Assembly (NCBI RefSeq): GCF_036417355.1
Contig: NZ_CP143889.1
Coordinates: 1,612,001-1,676,000 of the forward strand
Length of the DNA stretch: 64,000 nt
Origin: Akkermansia sp. RCC_12PD
GTDB lineage: Bacteria; Verrucomicrobiota; Verrucomicrobiia; Verrucomicrobiales; Akkermansiaceae
Direction: 5' to 3'
Part shown: piece by piece, positions 9,142-19,300 of the stretch
Position numbering within the stretch: the first letter of the stretch is position 1
Layout: each line of letters opens with the position of its first letter
Translations under genes and position numbers: made by a program
Notes under the pieces: generated by a model
Told to the model about the DNA's origin: nothing
The model's database searches: none
What the model saw: only the letters and a program-made list of their open reading frames with translations

Positions 9142-11727
9142 ATGAATTCCCAGCAAGACAACATCATCAATTGTCCGGAGTGCGGACAGGCCATGGACAT
9201 TTCCCTGCTGCCTCCCTATGCCAATGCCGTCTGCCCCGCCTGCGGAGCCCTGACCCGCGTCAAGACGCGCATGGGGCCTTACAGAATCACCGGGAAGCTG
9301 GGAAAAGGCGGCATGAGCGTGGTTTTCCGTGCGGAAGATACCGTCCTGGGACGTGAAGTGGCCCTAAAGGTGTTGAATGAAACGTATGCGGGGGATGCCG
9401 TCCGCAGCGAACGATTTGAAAGGGAGGCCCAGATCATGGCCAGGGTATCCCATGAAAACCTGGTGCAGATTTATGCCGTGGGGCATGACCAGGGGCTTTT
9501 TTACATTGCCATGGAATTGGTGGAGGGCAGTGGTCTGGATTCCCTGATTACGGCGGAGGAACGCGTGCCGGAAGACAAGGTGCTGTCCATAGCCCTGGAT
9601 ATCGTGCGCGGCCTGGATGCCGCCTGGAATGCGGGCCTCATGCACCGGGACATCAAGCCCGCCAACGTTCTCCAGGCCCCGGACGGGGAAGCCAAGATCG
9701 TGGATTTCGGCCTCTCCCTGCTGCACAGCGAGTCCGACATGGAGCGGGAAATATGGGTGACGCCCTATTACGCCGCTCCGGAAACCCTGCTGCGCGGAGA
9801 TGAAGATTTCCGCACGGACATGTACGCGCTGGGAGCTACCATGTACCATATGCTGGTGGGTTCTCCGCCCCGGGTGGATGCCTCCCAGTCGTCCGACATC
9901 CTGCTGGAGAGCAAGAAAAACCTTCCTTCGCTGGACCGATTGGTGAACGATATTTCCCCGCTGACCTGTTTCATCGTGGACAAGCTGATGGCTTTCAACA
10001 AGGAAGGCCGCTTCTCGTCTTACCCGGAACTGATGGCCGCTGTGGCACAGGCCCAGGAGGAATATTCCCGGGGCATGCAGGAATCTGGCCTGACTTGGGC
10101 GGAACGGCGTGCCGCTGATGCCCGGTGCGCCCGGCGCAGGAAACACCGCTTGGGGTTCATTCTGTCTCTCGCCTTCCTGGCTGTTTTGGCGTTGGGAACG
10201 TGGGGGGTCGTCTCCTGGCGCAAAGCCGCAAATGCCGCATCCGCGGCCGTTCCCCCGGTTCAGCCTCCTACGGCGGGAGCGGGAACTACTGCGGAGGATA
10301 ACGCGGCCGTGGAATCCAGGCTGGAGCGGAGCATCCGCTTCGGCAATCTGTTCAATGAAGCCCAGAAAGCCCTGAACCGGGGGGATCTGGTGAAGGCTGC
10401 CGCCATGTTCGGAGATCTGGCGGATCAGCCGGACTGTCCGCTTTCCACAGCCGTTTGGGCGGGGGTGAACCAGGTGTTGTGCATGTGGACGCGCGGCCAG
10501 TTTCCGGAAGGGGTTGTGCGGCTGGAAGAGCTGGGCAAAAAGGTGCGGGACTGCAAAGACCCCGTGGAACTGGAACGCTCCCGGGATATCAGCGACCTGG
10601 TCGCGTACCTGGGCGCAAAAGACCGGAATTCCAGAATGCCCGGCCTGCGGAGCAATTCCGACCTGGCCGTGCATTATTATGCGGGAATGGCGCTCAAATG
10701 CTGGTACCTCGGCGGCATGTGGCCTGAATACGGGGCATTCCGGGATCTCATTGCCGGGGAAACCGCTGACGACAGGGACCGGAGCGTGCGGGAGCTGGCT
10801 TCTGCGTGGCTCAGCAACCTGAAGGAATATACCGGGCAGTATGAACGCCTGAAACAGGTGAAGGACATGCCGGAAAAATCGGTCGCGGAAGTAGAAGCCA
10901 AACGGTTTGCAGCAGACTTTCTCCGTGAACAAATGATGACGGGGGAGATTCCCTCCCTGCCTCCCTCCTATGCCGCGCTGGAAGGGATTCTGGATCATCT
11001 CCGGATGCAGTACCAGAAGGCCAGGGACTGGGAGGCCGCGGAAGCCATTCGTCTGGCTGAACTCAAGGAGAAACAGGAGCGGAAAAAAGCGTTGGAAGAG
11101 GCTGCCCGGCAGGAAGCTCTGCGCGCCGCGCAGTCCCGCAGCTATGACGATATTTGCCGTGAAGCGGCCGGCATCATGGAAAAAACGGGGGATTATGAAC
11201 AGGTTTCCGCCCTCTATCGTGATGCGGAAGCGGTGGTTTCTTCCCCAGTCGTGAAAAGCAAGCTGGCCGCCCGGCGGGAAATGACGGACCGGATGAAGCC
11301 GCTGTTCTCCCGCCTGGAAAAGATTCTGCCTGAAATGCTGGAAAAGAAGCCGTGGAAGCCGCTCGTGCTGAAAAACGGGGACAAGGCCCGCGTGACGGGC
11401 ATGGAGGGGCATTTGCTCACGGTAGAGCCATTGGAAAGCAGGGAAGGCAGTGATGCCTATAAGGCCAGCTGGGATGACGTGGCTTTCAATTCCCTGTATG
11501 TACTGGCGCGGGAATGCCGTCAGAAAAAGCCGGCGGAATTCACTCCTGTAGCGGATACGTACTCCAAGCCCCTTCTTATTTTCGGGAGCCTTACGCAGAC
11601 CATTTCCCTCACCCAGCAGGAAAATGCCCTGCTTCAGATGGAACGGTCCTTCATTGAACAATGGAACCTGTGGATGGCTGCCCTGGATGCGGAGGAAAAG
11701 CCTCAGGGGAAAAATGATGAGGAATAG
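9142..11727 (+). CDS. Zinc-ribbon serine/threonine protein kinase, membrane anchored
   Basis: The 861-residue protein starts with a zinc ribbon (C11, C14, C31, C34 in CPEC...CPAC), then a complete Hanks-type kinase domain: GKGGMSVVF glycine loop, VALK with K76, HRDIKPAN with D170, DFG at 188-190 and AAPE at about 211-214. One membrane segment lies near residues 337-358. The C-terminal ~500 residues are helical and charged, with a coiled-coil-like KEKQERKKALEEAARQE stretch, and probably lie outside the cytoplasm. All catalytic residues are present, so it should be active. Its targets are unknown. Start 9142 is preferred over 9088 because the zinc ribbon follows at once. Confidence 0.9.
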   Translation: MNSQQDNIINCPECGQAMDISLLPPYANAVCPACGALTRVKTRMGPYRITGKLGKGGMSVVFRAEDTVLGREVALKVLNETYAGDAVRSERFEREAQIMARVSHENLVQIYAVGHDQGLFYIAMELVEGSGLDSLITAEERVPEDKVLSIALDIVRGLDAAWNAGLMHRDIKPANVLQAPDGEAKIVDFGLSLLHSESDMEREIWVTPYYAAPETLLRGDEDFRTDMYALGATMYHMLVGSPPRVDASQSSDILLESKKNLPSLDRLVNDISPLTCFIVDKLMAFNKEGRFSSYPELMAAVAQAQEEYSRGMQESGLTWAERRAADARCARRRKHRLGFILSLAFLAVLALGTWGVVSWRKAANAASAAVPPVQPPTAGAGTTAEDNAAVESRLERSIRFGNLFNEAQKALNRGDLVKAAAMFGDLADQPDCPLSTAVWAGVNQVLCMWTRGQFPEGVVRLEELGKKVRDCKDPVELERSRDISDLVAYLGAKDRNSRMPGLRSNSDLAVHYYAGMALKCWYLGGMWPEYGAFRDLIAGETADDRDRSVRELASAWLSNLKEYTGQYERLKQVKDMPEKSVAEVEAKRFAADFLREQMMTGEIPSLPPSYAALEGILDHLRMQYQKARDWEAAEAIRLAELKEKQERKKALEEAARQEALRAAQSRSYDDICREAAGIMEKTGDYEQVSALYRDAEAVVSSPVVKSKLAARREMTDRMKPLFSRLEKILPEMLEKKPWKPLVLKNGDKARVTGMEGHLLTVEPLESREGSDAYKASWDDVAFNSLYVLARECRQKKPAEFTPVADTYSKPLLIFGSLTQTISLTQQENALLQMERSFIEQWNLWMAALDAEEKPQGKNDEE

Positions 11728-11837
11728 AGACGGTTTGGGAAAAACGTCCGGAAAAGTGATCGCGTCCACAGTTGACCAGGCCGTTTATGCAGTAAAATTT
11801 GCTTGATTCCGGAGCTTCGGGCGGGTCTCATGGCCGC

Positions 11838-11969
11838 ATGAGACTGATCAGCTTTTTGACGCTGGCCTGCGTGGCCGGCTTCCTCTCTTCCTGCGGCTGT
11901 AATTGCAACCAGTATCCGGAGTCTGCTCTGAAGGATTACAAGCCTACCTCCAGCAAGCAATTCCGTTAA
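11838..11969 (+). CDS. Small putative lipoprotein (43 aa)
   Basis: The ATG at 11838 opens a 43-residue frame: a charged start (MRL), a hydrophobic core (ISFLTLACVAGFL) and a lipobox-like LSSC, then a short polar tail ending in KQFR. This is the structure of a tiny lipoprotein with almost no mature domain. It sits 10 bases upstream of hflX and could be cotranscribed with it. It is not assigned to any family. The reading frame is short, so it could be chance, but the signal and lipobox are well formed. Confidence 0.55.
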   Translation: MRLISFLTLACVAGFLSSCGCNCNQYPESALKDYKPTSSKQFR

Positions 11970-11979
11970 CAGATCCCCT

Positions 11980-13305
11980 ATGTTTGAAATCCGCGAAAAG
12001 CCGGAAATGGTGGAACGGGCCATGCTCGTTTCCATCTATTTTGATCCTTCCGAAGCCGGGGAAAAGCAGGCCATGCTGGACGAGCTGGAAGACCTTGTCT
12101 CCAACCTCGGCATCGGCATAGTGGGCAAGCACCTCGTCAAGTCCCGCGACATGCACGCCAAATTCCTGTGCGGTACGGGGAAGGCTCAGGAGGTGAAGCA
12201 GCTTGCCGTGGATTGCGGGGCGGACTGCGTGGTGTTTGACAACATGCTGGCGCCGTCCCAGCAAAGAGAGTGGGAGCGTCTGATTGACGAATGCGTGATT
12301 GACCGTGAAGAAGTCATTCTGGACATTTTTGCCAAACGCGCCCGTACGCGTGAAGCCACGCTCCAGGTAGAGCTGGCCCGCATGCAGTACTCCCTGCCGC
12401 GCATGGCCCGCATGTGGAGCCACCTGGACCGCCAGGGCGGCGGTTCCGGAGGCGGCAAGGGCGGCGGAGGCGCCGCCAGGGGCGAAGGTGAGAAACAGAT
12501 TGAAGTGGACCGCCGCCTGGCGCGCGCCAGGATTGAAGCCATCCAGAAGGAACTGGTCATGGTTACCCGGCAGCGCGCCACACAGCGCAAGGAGCGGGAG
12601 CGGCAGGCCGTGGCTACGGCCGCAATCGTGGGGTACACCAACGCGGGCAAATCGTCCCTGCTTTCCCTGGTGTCCGGCTCGGAAGTCATGGCCAGGGACA
12701 TGCTCTTCGCCACGCTGGATACCACGACGCGGAAGATAGAACTGCCCAATGGACAGCCTTTGCTGCTGACGGATACGGTCGGCTTCATCCGCAACCTGCC
12801 CCACCGGCTGGTGGAGGCGTTCAAGTCAACGTTGGAAGAAGCCGTTCTGGCGGATTTCCTGGTTCAGGTGGTGGACGCGTCCGATCCGGAAGCCGTGCGC
12901 CACTACGAAACCACGCTGGAAGTGCTCGCGGAACTGGGCGCGGGGGACAAACCCATGATCGTGGTTCTGAACAAGCTGGACCTGGTGCCGGAGGAGGAGC
13001 GGGCCGCGTTGACGGAGCGCCTGGCTCCCCATTTCAACGGAAGCCTGGTGTGCATGTCCGTACGGGAAGAAAAGGGGACGGAAGACCTGCTGCGCGCCTG
13101 CGTGGAAATGCTGGAAAGCCGTGTCCGGCGCGCCCGGTTCCTGATTCCCTATACGAGGAGCGATCTGGCGGCCGCCATGCACAGCGAAGGCATGGTGATT
13201 TCCACGGAATATGTGGAGGAAGGCGCCCTGGTGGAAGCCGTTCTGCCCGTGGCCTTTTACAACAAGGTAAGCCAGTTTCTGGCGGAACCTTCCTGCGAAG
13301 AATGA
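11980..13305 (+). CDS. hflX: Ribosome-associated GTPase HflX
   Basis: HflX is a GTPase that splits stalled or idle ribosomes under stress. The 441-residue protein has the N-terminal HflX nucleotide-binding region (GIVGKHLVKSRDMHAKFLCGTGKAQE), the glycine-rich linker after WSHLDRQGGG, a long helix, then G1 GYTNAGKSSL, G2-like LDTTTRKI, G3 DTVGFI and G4 NKLD. Length and domain order are normal. It is immediately downstream of a tiny lipoprotein ORF. The start at 11980 gives MFEIREKPEMVERA, typical of the family. Confidence 0.96.
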   Translation: MFEIREKPEMVERAMLVSIYFDPSEAGEKQAMLDELEDLVSNLGIGIVGKHLVKSRDMHAKFLCGTGKAQEVKQLAVDCGADCVVFDNMLAPSQQREWERLIDECVIDREEVILDIFAKRARTREATLQVELARMQYSLPRMARMWSHLDRQGGGSGGGKGGGGAARGEGEKQIEVDRRLARARIEAIQKELVMVTRQRATQRKERERQAVATAAIVGYTNAGKSSLLSLVSGSEVMARDMLFATLDTTTRKIELPNGQPLLLTDTVGFIRNLPHRLVEAFKSTLEEAVLADFLVQVVDASDPEAVRHYETTLEVLAELGAGDKPMIVVLNKLDLVPEEERAALTERLAPHFNGSLVCMSVREEKGTEDLLRACVEMLESRVRRARFLIPYTRSDLAAAMHSEGMVISTEYVEEGALVEAVLPVAFYNKVSQFLAEPSCEE

Positions 13306-13541
13306 GCGGGAAAAGGCTGAAAGCCGGAGACGGGATCAGGAGATGCAGAAAAGCGCGGAGGCGCAGGATTCTTTCACCATGTTCGCGCAAGGCTGTTCCA
13401 TCCGGAAAGACGGGAATCTTCCGGTTCCGGAATGAAAGGCATACACCGCTGGAGCGAAGGATTTGATACGTGATTTCCGTGCCGCGGAGGCAGAAAAGAC
13501 AGCCATGCTTCTGCTGAGATGCTTCCGGAAGCCTGTCTTGT

Positions 13542-14120
13542 TCAATATCCCCAGGAACGCAAGCAATTTATCACTTCCGCCACCGGCAGACCAATCACAT
13601 TATCCGTATCTCCGCGCGTGGAGGAGATGATCATGTCCCCATGTTCCTGGAAGGCATAGGCTCCGGCCTTGTCCATCACATGAACCAGTCCCATGTAGCG
13701 GCGGATGTCTGCGTCAGACAATTCCCGGAAGGTGACTTCCGTCAGGACGGCAATGTCCTTCATGCCCAGCGGAGACTGCATGGAGACCGCCGTGCACACG
13801 TGGTGCGTGCGTCCGGAAAGCATCCGCAGCATGGCGCGGGCGTCTTCCGTATCAAGAGGCTTGCCCAGGGGAATGCCATCCAGAAAAACGAGTGTATCCG
13901 CGCCGATGACAGTAGCCTGGGGGTATTCCCGGAAGACGGCCGCCGCCTTGGCTGCAGCATTATGCAGGCACAAATCCTGCGGTGGCATGGAGGCATCCTT
14001 CAACTCGTCCGTTTCCCGGACGACAGTGGAAAAATCCACCCCTGCCTCTGTCAGCAGATCTTTCCGCCGCGGGGACTGGGAAGCCAGAATGATGGGGGGA
14101 AGCATGGGAGGAATGAACAA
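13542..14120 (-). CDS. maf: Maf family nucleotide pyrophosphatase
   Basis: Maf proteins hydrolyse non-canonical or modified nucleoside triphosphates such as dTTP, UTP or m5UTP and have been linked to septum inhibition. The 192-residue product has the N-terminal ASQSPRRKDLL motif, the central VIGADTLVFLDG motif, and the C-terminal GDTDNVIGLPV block. A start at 14105 (MLPPIILASQSPRR) is equally possible. It is seven bases after ilvA on the same strand, so an ilvA-maf transcript is likely, and convergent with hflX. The 236 bases between hflX and maf show no clear feature. Confidence 0.95.
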   Translation of the reverse strand: MFIPPMLPPIILASQSPRRKDLLTEAGVDFSTVVRETDELKDASMPPQDLCLHNAAAKAAAVFREYPQATVIGADTLVFLDGIPLGKPLDTEDARAMLRMLSGRTHHVCTAVSMQSPLGMKDIAVLTEVTFRELSDADIRRYMGLVHVMDKAGAYAFQEHGDMIISSTRGDTDNVIGLPVAEVINCLRSWGY

Positions 14121-14127
14121 ACTCCTG

Positions 14128-15702
14128 TCAGTGGTTGCTAATGCCTGTGCTGATATTCAGGCTGCCCTTTCCCATGATCCGGTGGAAGGCTTCCGGAGAA
14201 ATCTCCCGGATGGAACGGATGATGTTCCGCGTGAATCCGGCCATGCGCTTCCGGATGGTTTCCCGGTCCTCTGCGGATTCAAACTCCATGCCTACCAGGG
14301 CGCGTCCTACGCGTTCCCCGGTGTAAGTGTAATTGAAGTAGCATAGGGAAGCCAGGTCCGCGATGCGTTCCATGAAATCCAGGAAGGCTCCGGCGCGTTC
14401 GGGAAACTCAATATGAACAAACAGGGGGTGTTCGCACAACTCCGCCTGATAATGGATCATGCGGAAGCGCACGTCGTCGTCTTCACTGATGTCTTCGAAC
14501 TCAATGCCCTTCTTTTTCAGAGTAGTGCGGATGGTATCCAGATCTTCGTCGGAAGCGGCGATGCCGAACACGGGGTACTGTGTATCTCCCTCCGTTTTGC
14601 CGTATTGCACATCCACCAGCGTGGTGGCCGGGGGCATGTGGCGCAGGTACTTGAGTACCTGGCCGCGCTTGGAGGCCATGGAGATGCGCAGATAGCGCGT
14701 CTCATGGTTGCCGATTCCCGCCTGGCGGGCGATCTGGGTGAGCTGGGTGAAATCCATGTTGGCTCCGGAAATAACGACGAAGCTCTTTTCATCCGGCCTG
14801 ACCTGTCCCTCGTTCCACTGTTTCATGAACCCCGCCAGGCTCATGGCTCCGGACGGTTCCGGGACAATGCGGGAAGATTCCCACATGGCCCGGATGGCCT
14901 GGCAAACTTCATTGTTGGTAACGGTGACAAACTCGTCGATCAAATCCCGGCACAGCAGATAGGTATGTTCCCCTGGAATATGCACGGCAGTGCCGTCACA
15001 GAACACATCCACGTAATCCAGATTCACGCGGTGCCCCTGTTCAATGGAAGTTTTCATGGAGGCCTGGTCCACCCCCTCTACGCCGACTACCTTGATATCC
15101 GGCCAGAATTTCTTCAGCCAGCAGGCTACGGAGGCCGCCAGGCCGCCGCCGCCGATGGCCACATAAGCGCGGTCAAAGGGGCCTTCCCCGCTCATCACCA
15201 CTTCATCCGCCAGCGTTCCCTGGCCGCCCATCGTGACCAGGTCGTCATAGGGGTGGACAAAGGTGCTCCCGTGCGTTTCCGCGTATTCATGGGCTGCGGC
15301 AGCCGTCTCGTCATAGCAGTCGCCGTGAAGGATGATTTCCACGTGGCTGCCGCCGTGGCGGCGCACTTCCGTCTGCTTCACTTCCGGGGTGGAGCGCGGC
15401 ATGAAAATGGTGGCCCGGCAATTCAGGACGCTTGCCGCCAGGGCTACCCCCTGCGCATGGTTGCCTGCGGATGCCGCCACGATTCCCTTGTCCCTGGCTT
15501 CCTGGCTCAGGGCCGCCATGCAATTGTATGCTCCGCGCCATTTGTAGGCGCGGATGGGGCCCAGGTCCTCCCGCTTGGCATATACCGGGGCCTGGATGGA
15601 CGGCAGATTCAATTTCTGGAGAGGAGTAGGTTCGCCTACGGCATAAACCCGTCGGCGGGCTTGAAGGATTTCCTCAAAGAGGCGGTCCGAAAGTGTGCTC
15701 AT
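14128..15702 (-). CDS. ilvA: Threonine ammonia-lyase, biosynthetic type
   Basis: Converts threonine to 2-oxobutanoate, the first step of isoleucine synthesis, with PLP. The 524-residue product has the PLP lysine in AYKWRGAYN (K54), the IGGGGLAA phosphate-binding loop and a C-terminal regulatory half with two ACT-like repeats (YLRISMASKRGQVL and HPLFVHIEFPERAG), so allosteric control by isoleucine is expected. The start at 15702 gives MSTLSDRLFEEIL. The open frame runs upstream to 16056, but that extension is only a translation through the tRNA-Asp gene and should not be used. Confidence 0.95.
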   Translation of the reverse strand: MSTLSDRLFEEILQARRRVYAVGEPTPLQKLNLPSIQAPVYAKREDLGPIRAYKWRGAYNCMAALSQEARDKGIVAASAGNHAQGVALAASVLNCRATIFMPRSTPEVKQTEVRRHGGSHVEIILHGDCYDETAAAAHEYAETHGSTFVHPYDDLVTMGGQGTLADEVVMSGEGPFDRAYVAIGGGGLAASVACWLKKFWPDIKVVGVEGVDQASMKTSIEQGHRVNLDYVDVFCDGTAVHIPGEHTYLLCRDLIDEFVTVTNNEVCQAIRAMWESSRIVPEPSGAMSLAGFMKQWNEGQVRPDEKSFVVISGANMDFTQLTQIARQAGIGNHETRYLRISMASKRGQVLKYLRHMPPATTLVDVQYGKTEGDTQYPVFGIAASDEDLDTIRTTLKKKGIEFEDISEDDDVRFRMIHYQAELCEHPLFVHIEFPERAGAFLDFMERIADLASLCYFNYTYTGERVGRALVGMEFESAEDRETIRKRMAGFTRNIIRSIREISPEAFHRIMGKGSLNISTGISNH

Positions 15703-15868
15703 GATTTGTATTGCTGGAGCCATTCTAGCAAGCCCATGCGTCATTTCCAGTAAAACATGCTTCCCGTAGAATATGCCGGATTGGCAGGAAGTTTTCCATA
15801 TGCCTGAATTCGGACCGGAAATGTTTTTTCGAAAATGCAGGATGATGGAAAAGCTCCGGAGAAGGCAC

Positions 15869-15897
15869 AAAAAAACCGCCCGGAGGCGGTTGTTTTT
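15869..15897 (-). terminator. Intrinsic terminator of tRNA-Asp
   Basis: Read on the minus strand, the stem AACCGCC / GGCGGTT is followed by a run of T residues. It lies just downstream of the tRNA-Asp 3' end, as expected for a tRNA terminator. Confidence 0.8.
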
Positions 15898-15908
15898 GCA
15901 ATGCAAGG

Positions 15909-15986
15909 TGGCGAAGCGGACGGGGCTCGAACCCGCGACCTCCAGCGTGACAGGCTGGCGCTCTAACCGAACTGAGCTACCGCTCC
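15909..15986 (-). tRNA. tRNA-Asp (GTC)
   Basis: The minus strand folds into a full cloverleaf: acceptor GGAGCGG pairs with CCGCTTC, the D arm is GCTC/GAGC, the anticodon loop CTGTCAC carries GTC, and the T arm has TTCGAAC. CCA is encoded at 15909-15911. Its own terminator follows. The length of 78 bases including CCA is normal for tRNA-Asp. Confidence 0.96.
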
Positions 15987-16122
15987 ATGACCTTGGATTG
16001 TCCCGCCTTGCGGCAGGGACGTGGAGGCTTATACAGGCACTTCCTGGGGAATGCAAGACAAGAAATCACTTTTTCCTGCATGCGGGATGCGCCGGATGGG
16101 AAAAATGGAAAAAATGCTTGCA

Positions 16123-16138
16123 CGGATTTAAAATCCGG
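16123..16138. promoter_or_regulatory. Near-palindrome CGGATT-N3-AATCCG, distal copy
   Basis: CGGATTTAAAATCCGG is the exact reverse complement of the element at 16279-16294 and shares the core CGGATT-N3-AATCCG with a third element at 40532-40548. This suggests a dimeric regulator site. The binding protein is unknown. Confidence 0.5.
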
Positions 16139-16272
16139 AAATGTTCAGGAATGAGGCAGATAACAATTAAAATATTGATAGTGGCTGTGTTTGAAGGGTA
16201 GGCCGCCGCTTTTCCTTTTTTGTACGGTAAGCCGTTCAGTTGTCTTAAAATGCTTGCCATCAAAAATTGTCA

Positions 16273-16301
16273 TTGACTCCGGATTTTAAATCCGTTACTT
16301 A
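16273..16301 (+). promoter_or_regulatory. Candidate promoter with embedded palindrome, autotransporter gene
   Basis: TTGACT at 16273-16278 resembles a -35 box. The palindrome CCGGATTTTAAATCCG fills the spacer immediately after it at 16279-16294. The -10 is unclear: TACTTA at 16296 has correct spacing but matches poorly, while TATAGT at 16312 matches well but is too far. A regulator bound at the palindrome would block polymerase. Confidence 0.45.
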
Positions 16302-16359
16302 CTATTAGTAATATAGTCTGGTATATAGATTAATTATTCATTATCAATAAATTACTGTT

Positions 16360-19300
16360 ATGCGTCCACATTTGCCTCTCTCTCTCTTGTCCGCCCTTCT
16401 GGCCTGTTTCATTTCTCCTGCATGGTCTGCCTATATCCTGAATGATAACGGAGAAACGACCATTTCCTTTTCCGACGATCAATATACGATTAAGGTCCCG
16501 GGCGGAGAGCCTGTGGCGCAGGCCGAATCTCCGGGGATCATTTATTTCACGGATATTACGGCGGCCGGTACTTACGAGGGGGAATATGAGCGCACGCTAA
16601 ACCTGGAAGGAGGAACGTACGCAGGCGTGCAATTGTGGAATCTTGAAGGAACTGTGGGAACGACTTCTCTCAATGGAACAAACAATTTCATCATCAATAT
16701 CGGGAGCGGAACTTCCTTCTCTTCAGGTTTTCATTTCTTGAGCTGGTCAAGGGAAACTCGTAATGTGGCGGCGGATATTACACTGAATGTAGACGCAAAT
16801 GCCGGTACCATTCCGGGATTGTCCATCTTGGGAGACGGTAATAATGCCGCACATAAATTTGTTACGACGGGCACTGTTTCCGTTACCGTGGATGGGGGAA
16901 ACTGGACGGGGTATCCTAGTATGGGTTTTTGCCTGGCTTTGGGCCTGGAGAGTTTTTTGCATACGGGCAATGTTAATTTTACCGTCAATGGAGGAACTTT
17001 TGCAACTGCTGTTTCAGCCGGCTCCGGTCGCGGAGGGGCAGGCCAGGGCTCCACTATTTTAGGGAAAGTTGATCTGGGCATTACAGGTGGAACGTTTAAT
17101 GACGTTGTGTCCCTGCTGGGGGCGGGCATCATTAATTATGGTAACGAAGAAGAAGGAAAAAGCTACGAGGGCAGACTGAGCATCAGCGGGGGCGTGTTCA
17201 ATGCCAATATACTGGGGCTTGGGAAAGGCAATGAAATCTCCGTCAAGCAGAACGCGGCGGTCTTCCTGGATATCAGCGGAGGAACCTTTAATGAAAACGT
17301 ATTTGCGCAGGGGGCTACCACTACTATTACAGGCGGCACGTTTGCAGAAGGGAAGAAGCTGTTTGCAGGTAGCATGGTCAACAGGTCCACCCATAATCTG
17401 ACCTCCACCAATATGACCCTGGATCTTGGAGGCAGCTCCACAGCGACCATGATTGCCGGGGGAACCTGGGTGGAAACGGCGGACAGTACGGTCAACATCA
17501 CCGGTTCTACCAATCTGACTATTAAATCGGGGACGTACACGGGCCAGATCTGGGGCGGCTCGGTCGTCAACGGGACCGGGACCTCCACCATCAATGCCAA
17601 TATCGGCACCGCCAATGTGACGATCGAGGGAGGGAGCTTCCGGGGGGCGCAGATTTCGGCAGGTTCCTATGTGGAACGGGGGAATACCACATCCAAACTG
17701 ACTATCGGGGAAGCCAACCTGACCATCAGGGGAGGGGCCTTTACGGACACGGCCATCTATGCCGGTGGCCAGAAGACGGGCAGCACGGGCCACGAAACGA
17801 CGCTTGCCAACGTGACCATTGAAGGCAACACGGCCACTTTTGAGGGCACTACGGCCATCTCCGGGCAGGGCCAGGGGGATGTGGTGACCCGCAGTGTGCT
17901 CAACCTCAACGGGGTGACAAAGTCAGACATGTTTGCCACGGCGGCGGTGACCGGTTTTGACGAGATCTCTGCAGGCGCGGGGACGGACGCGGTGATTGCC
18001 AACGCGACGGTACTGGACGGCCGCAGCGCCTTTACCAAGAGCGGAGAGGGCAAGCTGACGCTCTCCACGGCCACGGGCTATGACAACGCTCTGACGGTCT
18101 CAGGCGGGGAACTCCACTTCGGATTGGCGGATGGCGTAACTTTCGGCAACTCCATCACGATGGGCGGCGGGGCGCGTCTCTCCTCGGCGGGCAACATGAC
18201 CCTCTCCCAGGCCTCCGGCCTGACGCTGGACCTGACGGGGCTGACTTCCTCCAGCGCTCCCCTCATCCAGTCGGGCGGCACGCTCTCCTTCAATGAGGCC
18301 GGCACGCTCACGCTGACCATCAACGGTGTGGACCAGACGATGGAAAACGACTACAAGCTGATCACGGCCGACAGCTTCGGCACGCTGACGGCCAACAATT
18401 TCCTATTTGATTCCAGCGCTCTTTCCGCCGATTACACGTATGCGCTGGAACTTACAGGCAACACGCTCTACCTGCGCGTCAAGGCGCTGGGAGAAGCCCT
18501 CAACTGGAACGGTGGAACGGCGGGCACCTGGGTGGCTGATGGAGGCGAGGACATCTGGCTCAACAAGGACAGTGAGGCCGTGACCTACGACAGCACGCTG
18601 GCGGCCAGCTTTGAAAACCTGTCTGGAGTGGCCACCTCTGCGGTCACCCTCAGCGGAGAAATCAGCTCGCCGCGCATCACGGTCAACAACACGCAAGGGG
18701 AGCTGGGAACCGCCTACACTTTCTCGGGAGACGGAGCCATTGTGGACGGTGAGGGAGGAACCACGGAACTGGTCAAGCGCGGCACGGGCGAGCTAACCAT
18801 TGAAAACACGGGTACCAACACCTTCTCGGGAGGCACAACGCTCATGGAAGGTACCCTCAACCTCAATGCGGCCCAGGGTCTGGGCACGGGAACGGTAACG
18901 CTGTCCGGGGGAACGCTGGTGCTCAACACGACGGGAACGGCAGACGGCACGACGGGCCTGGTGGCGACCAACAAACTTATTTTTGCCGGAGGCACATTCA
19001 TGTACGGCACGGGGGCCCTCCAGGACATCTCCGGCCTCATTGACGCGGGCGGCACGGGAGCCGTGCGCATCAACACCAACGGCAACGACATCTCCTGGGC
19101 CTCCTACAGCCAGGAACTGGGGAACAAGGCCCTGGTCAAGCTGGGCGACGGAGAGCTGGACATCTCGGTTACTGCCGCGGCTTCCGGCGAAACCGCCTAC
19201 ACGGGAGCCATGACCGTAGATAGAGGCCAGCTTACCTATAACATCACCCTGCCTGCGGGATCTACCTCCACCCGGATCTGGAGCGGAGCCATCTCCATTG

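Larger units (their letters stand above)
15987..16359. other. AT-rich intergenic region upstream of the autotransporter
   Basis: No gene is visible in these 373 bases. The stretch from about 16100 is clearly AT-richer than its surroundings. It holds two inverted copies of a 16-base near-palindrome (16123-16138 and 16279-16294) and a candidate promoter, described separately. Confidence 0.7.
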
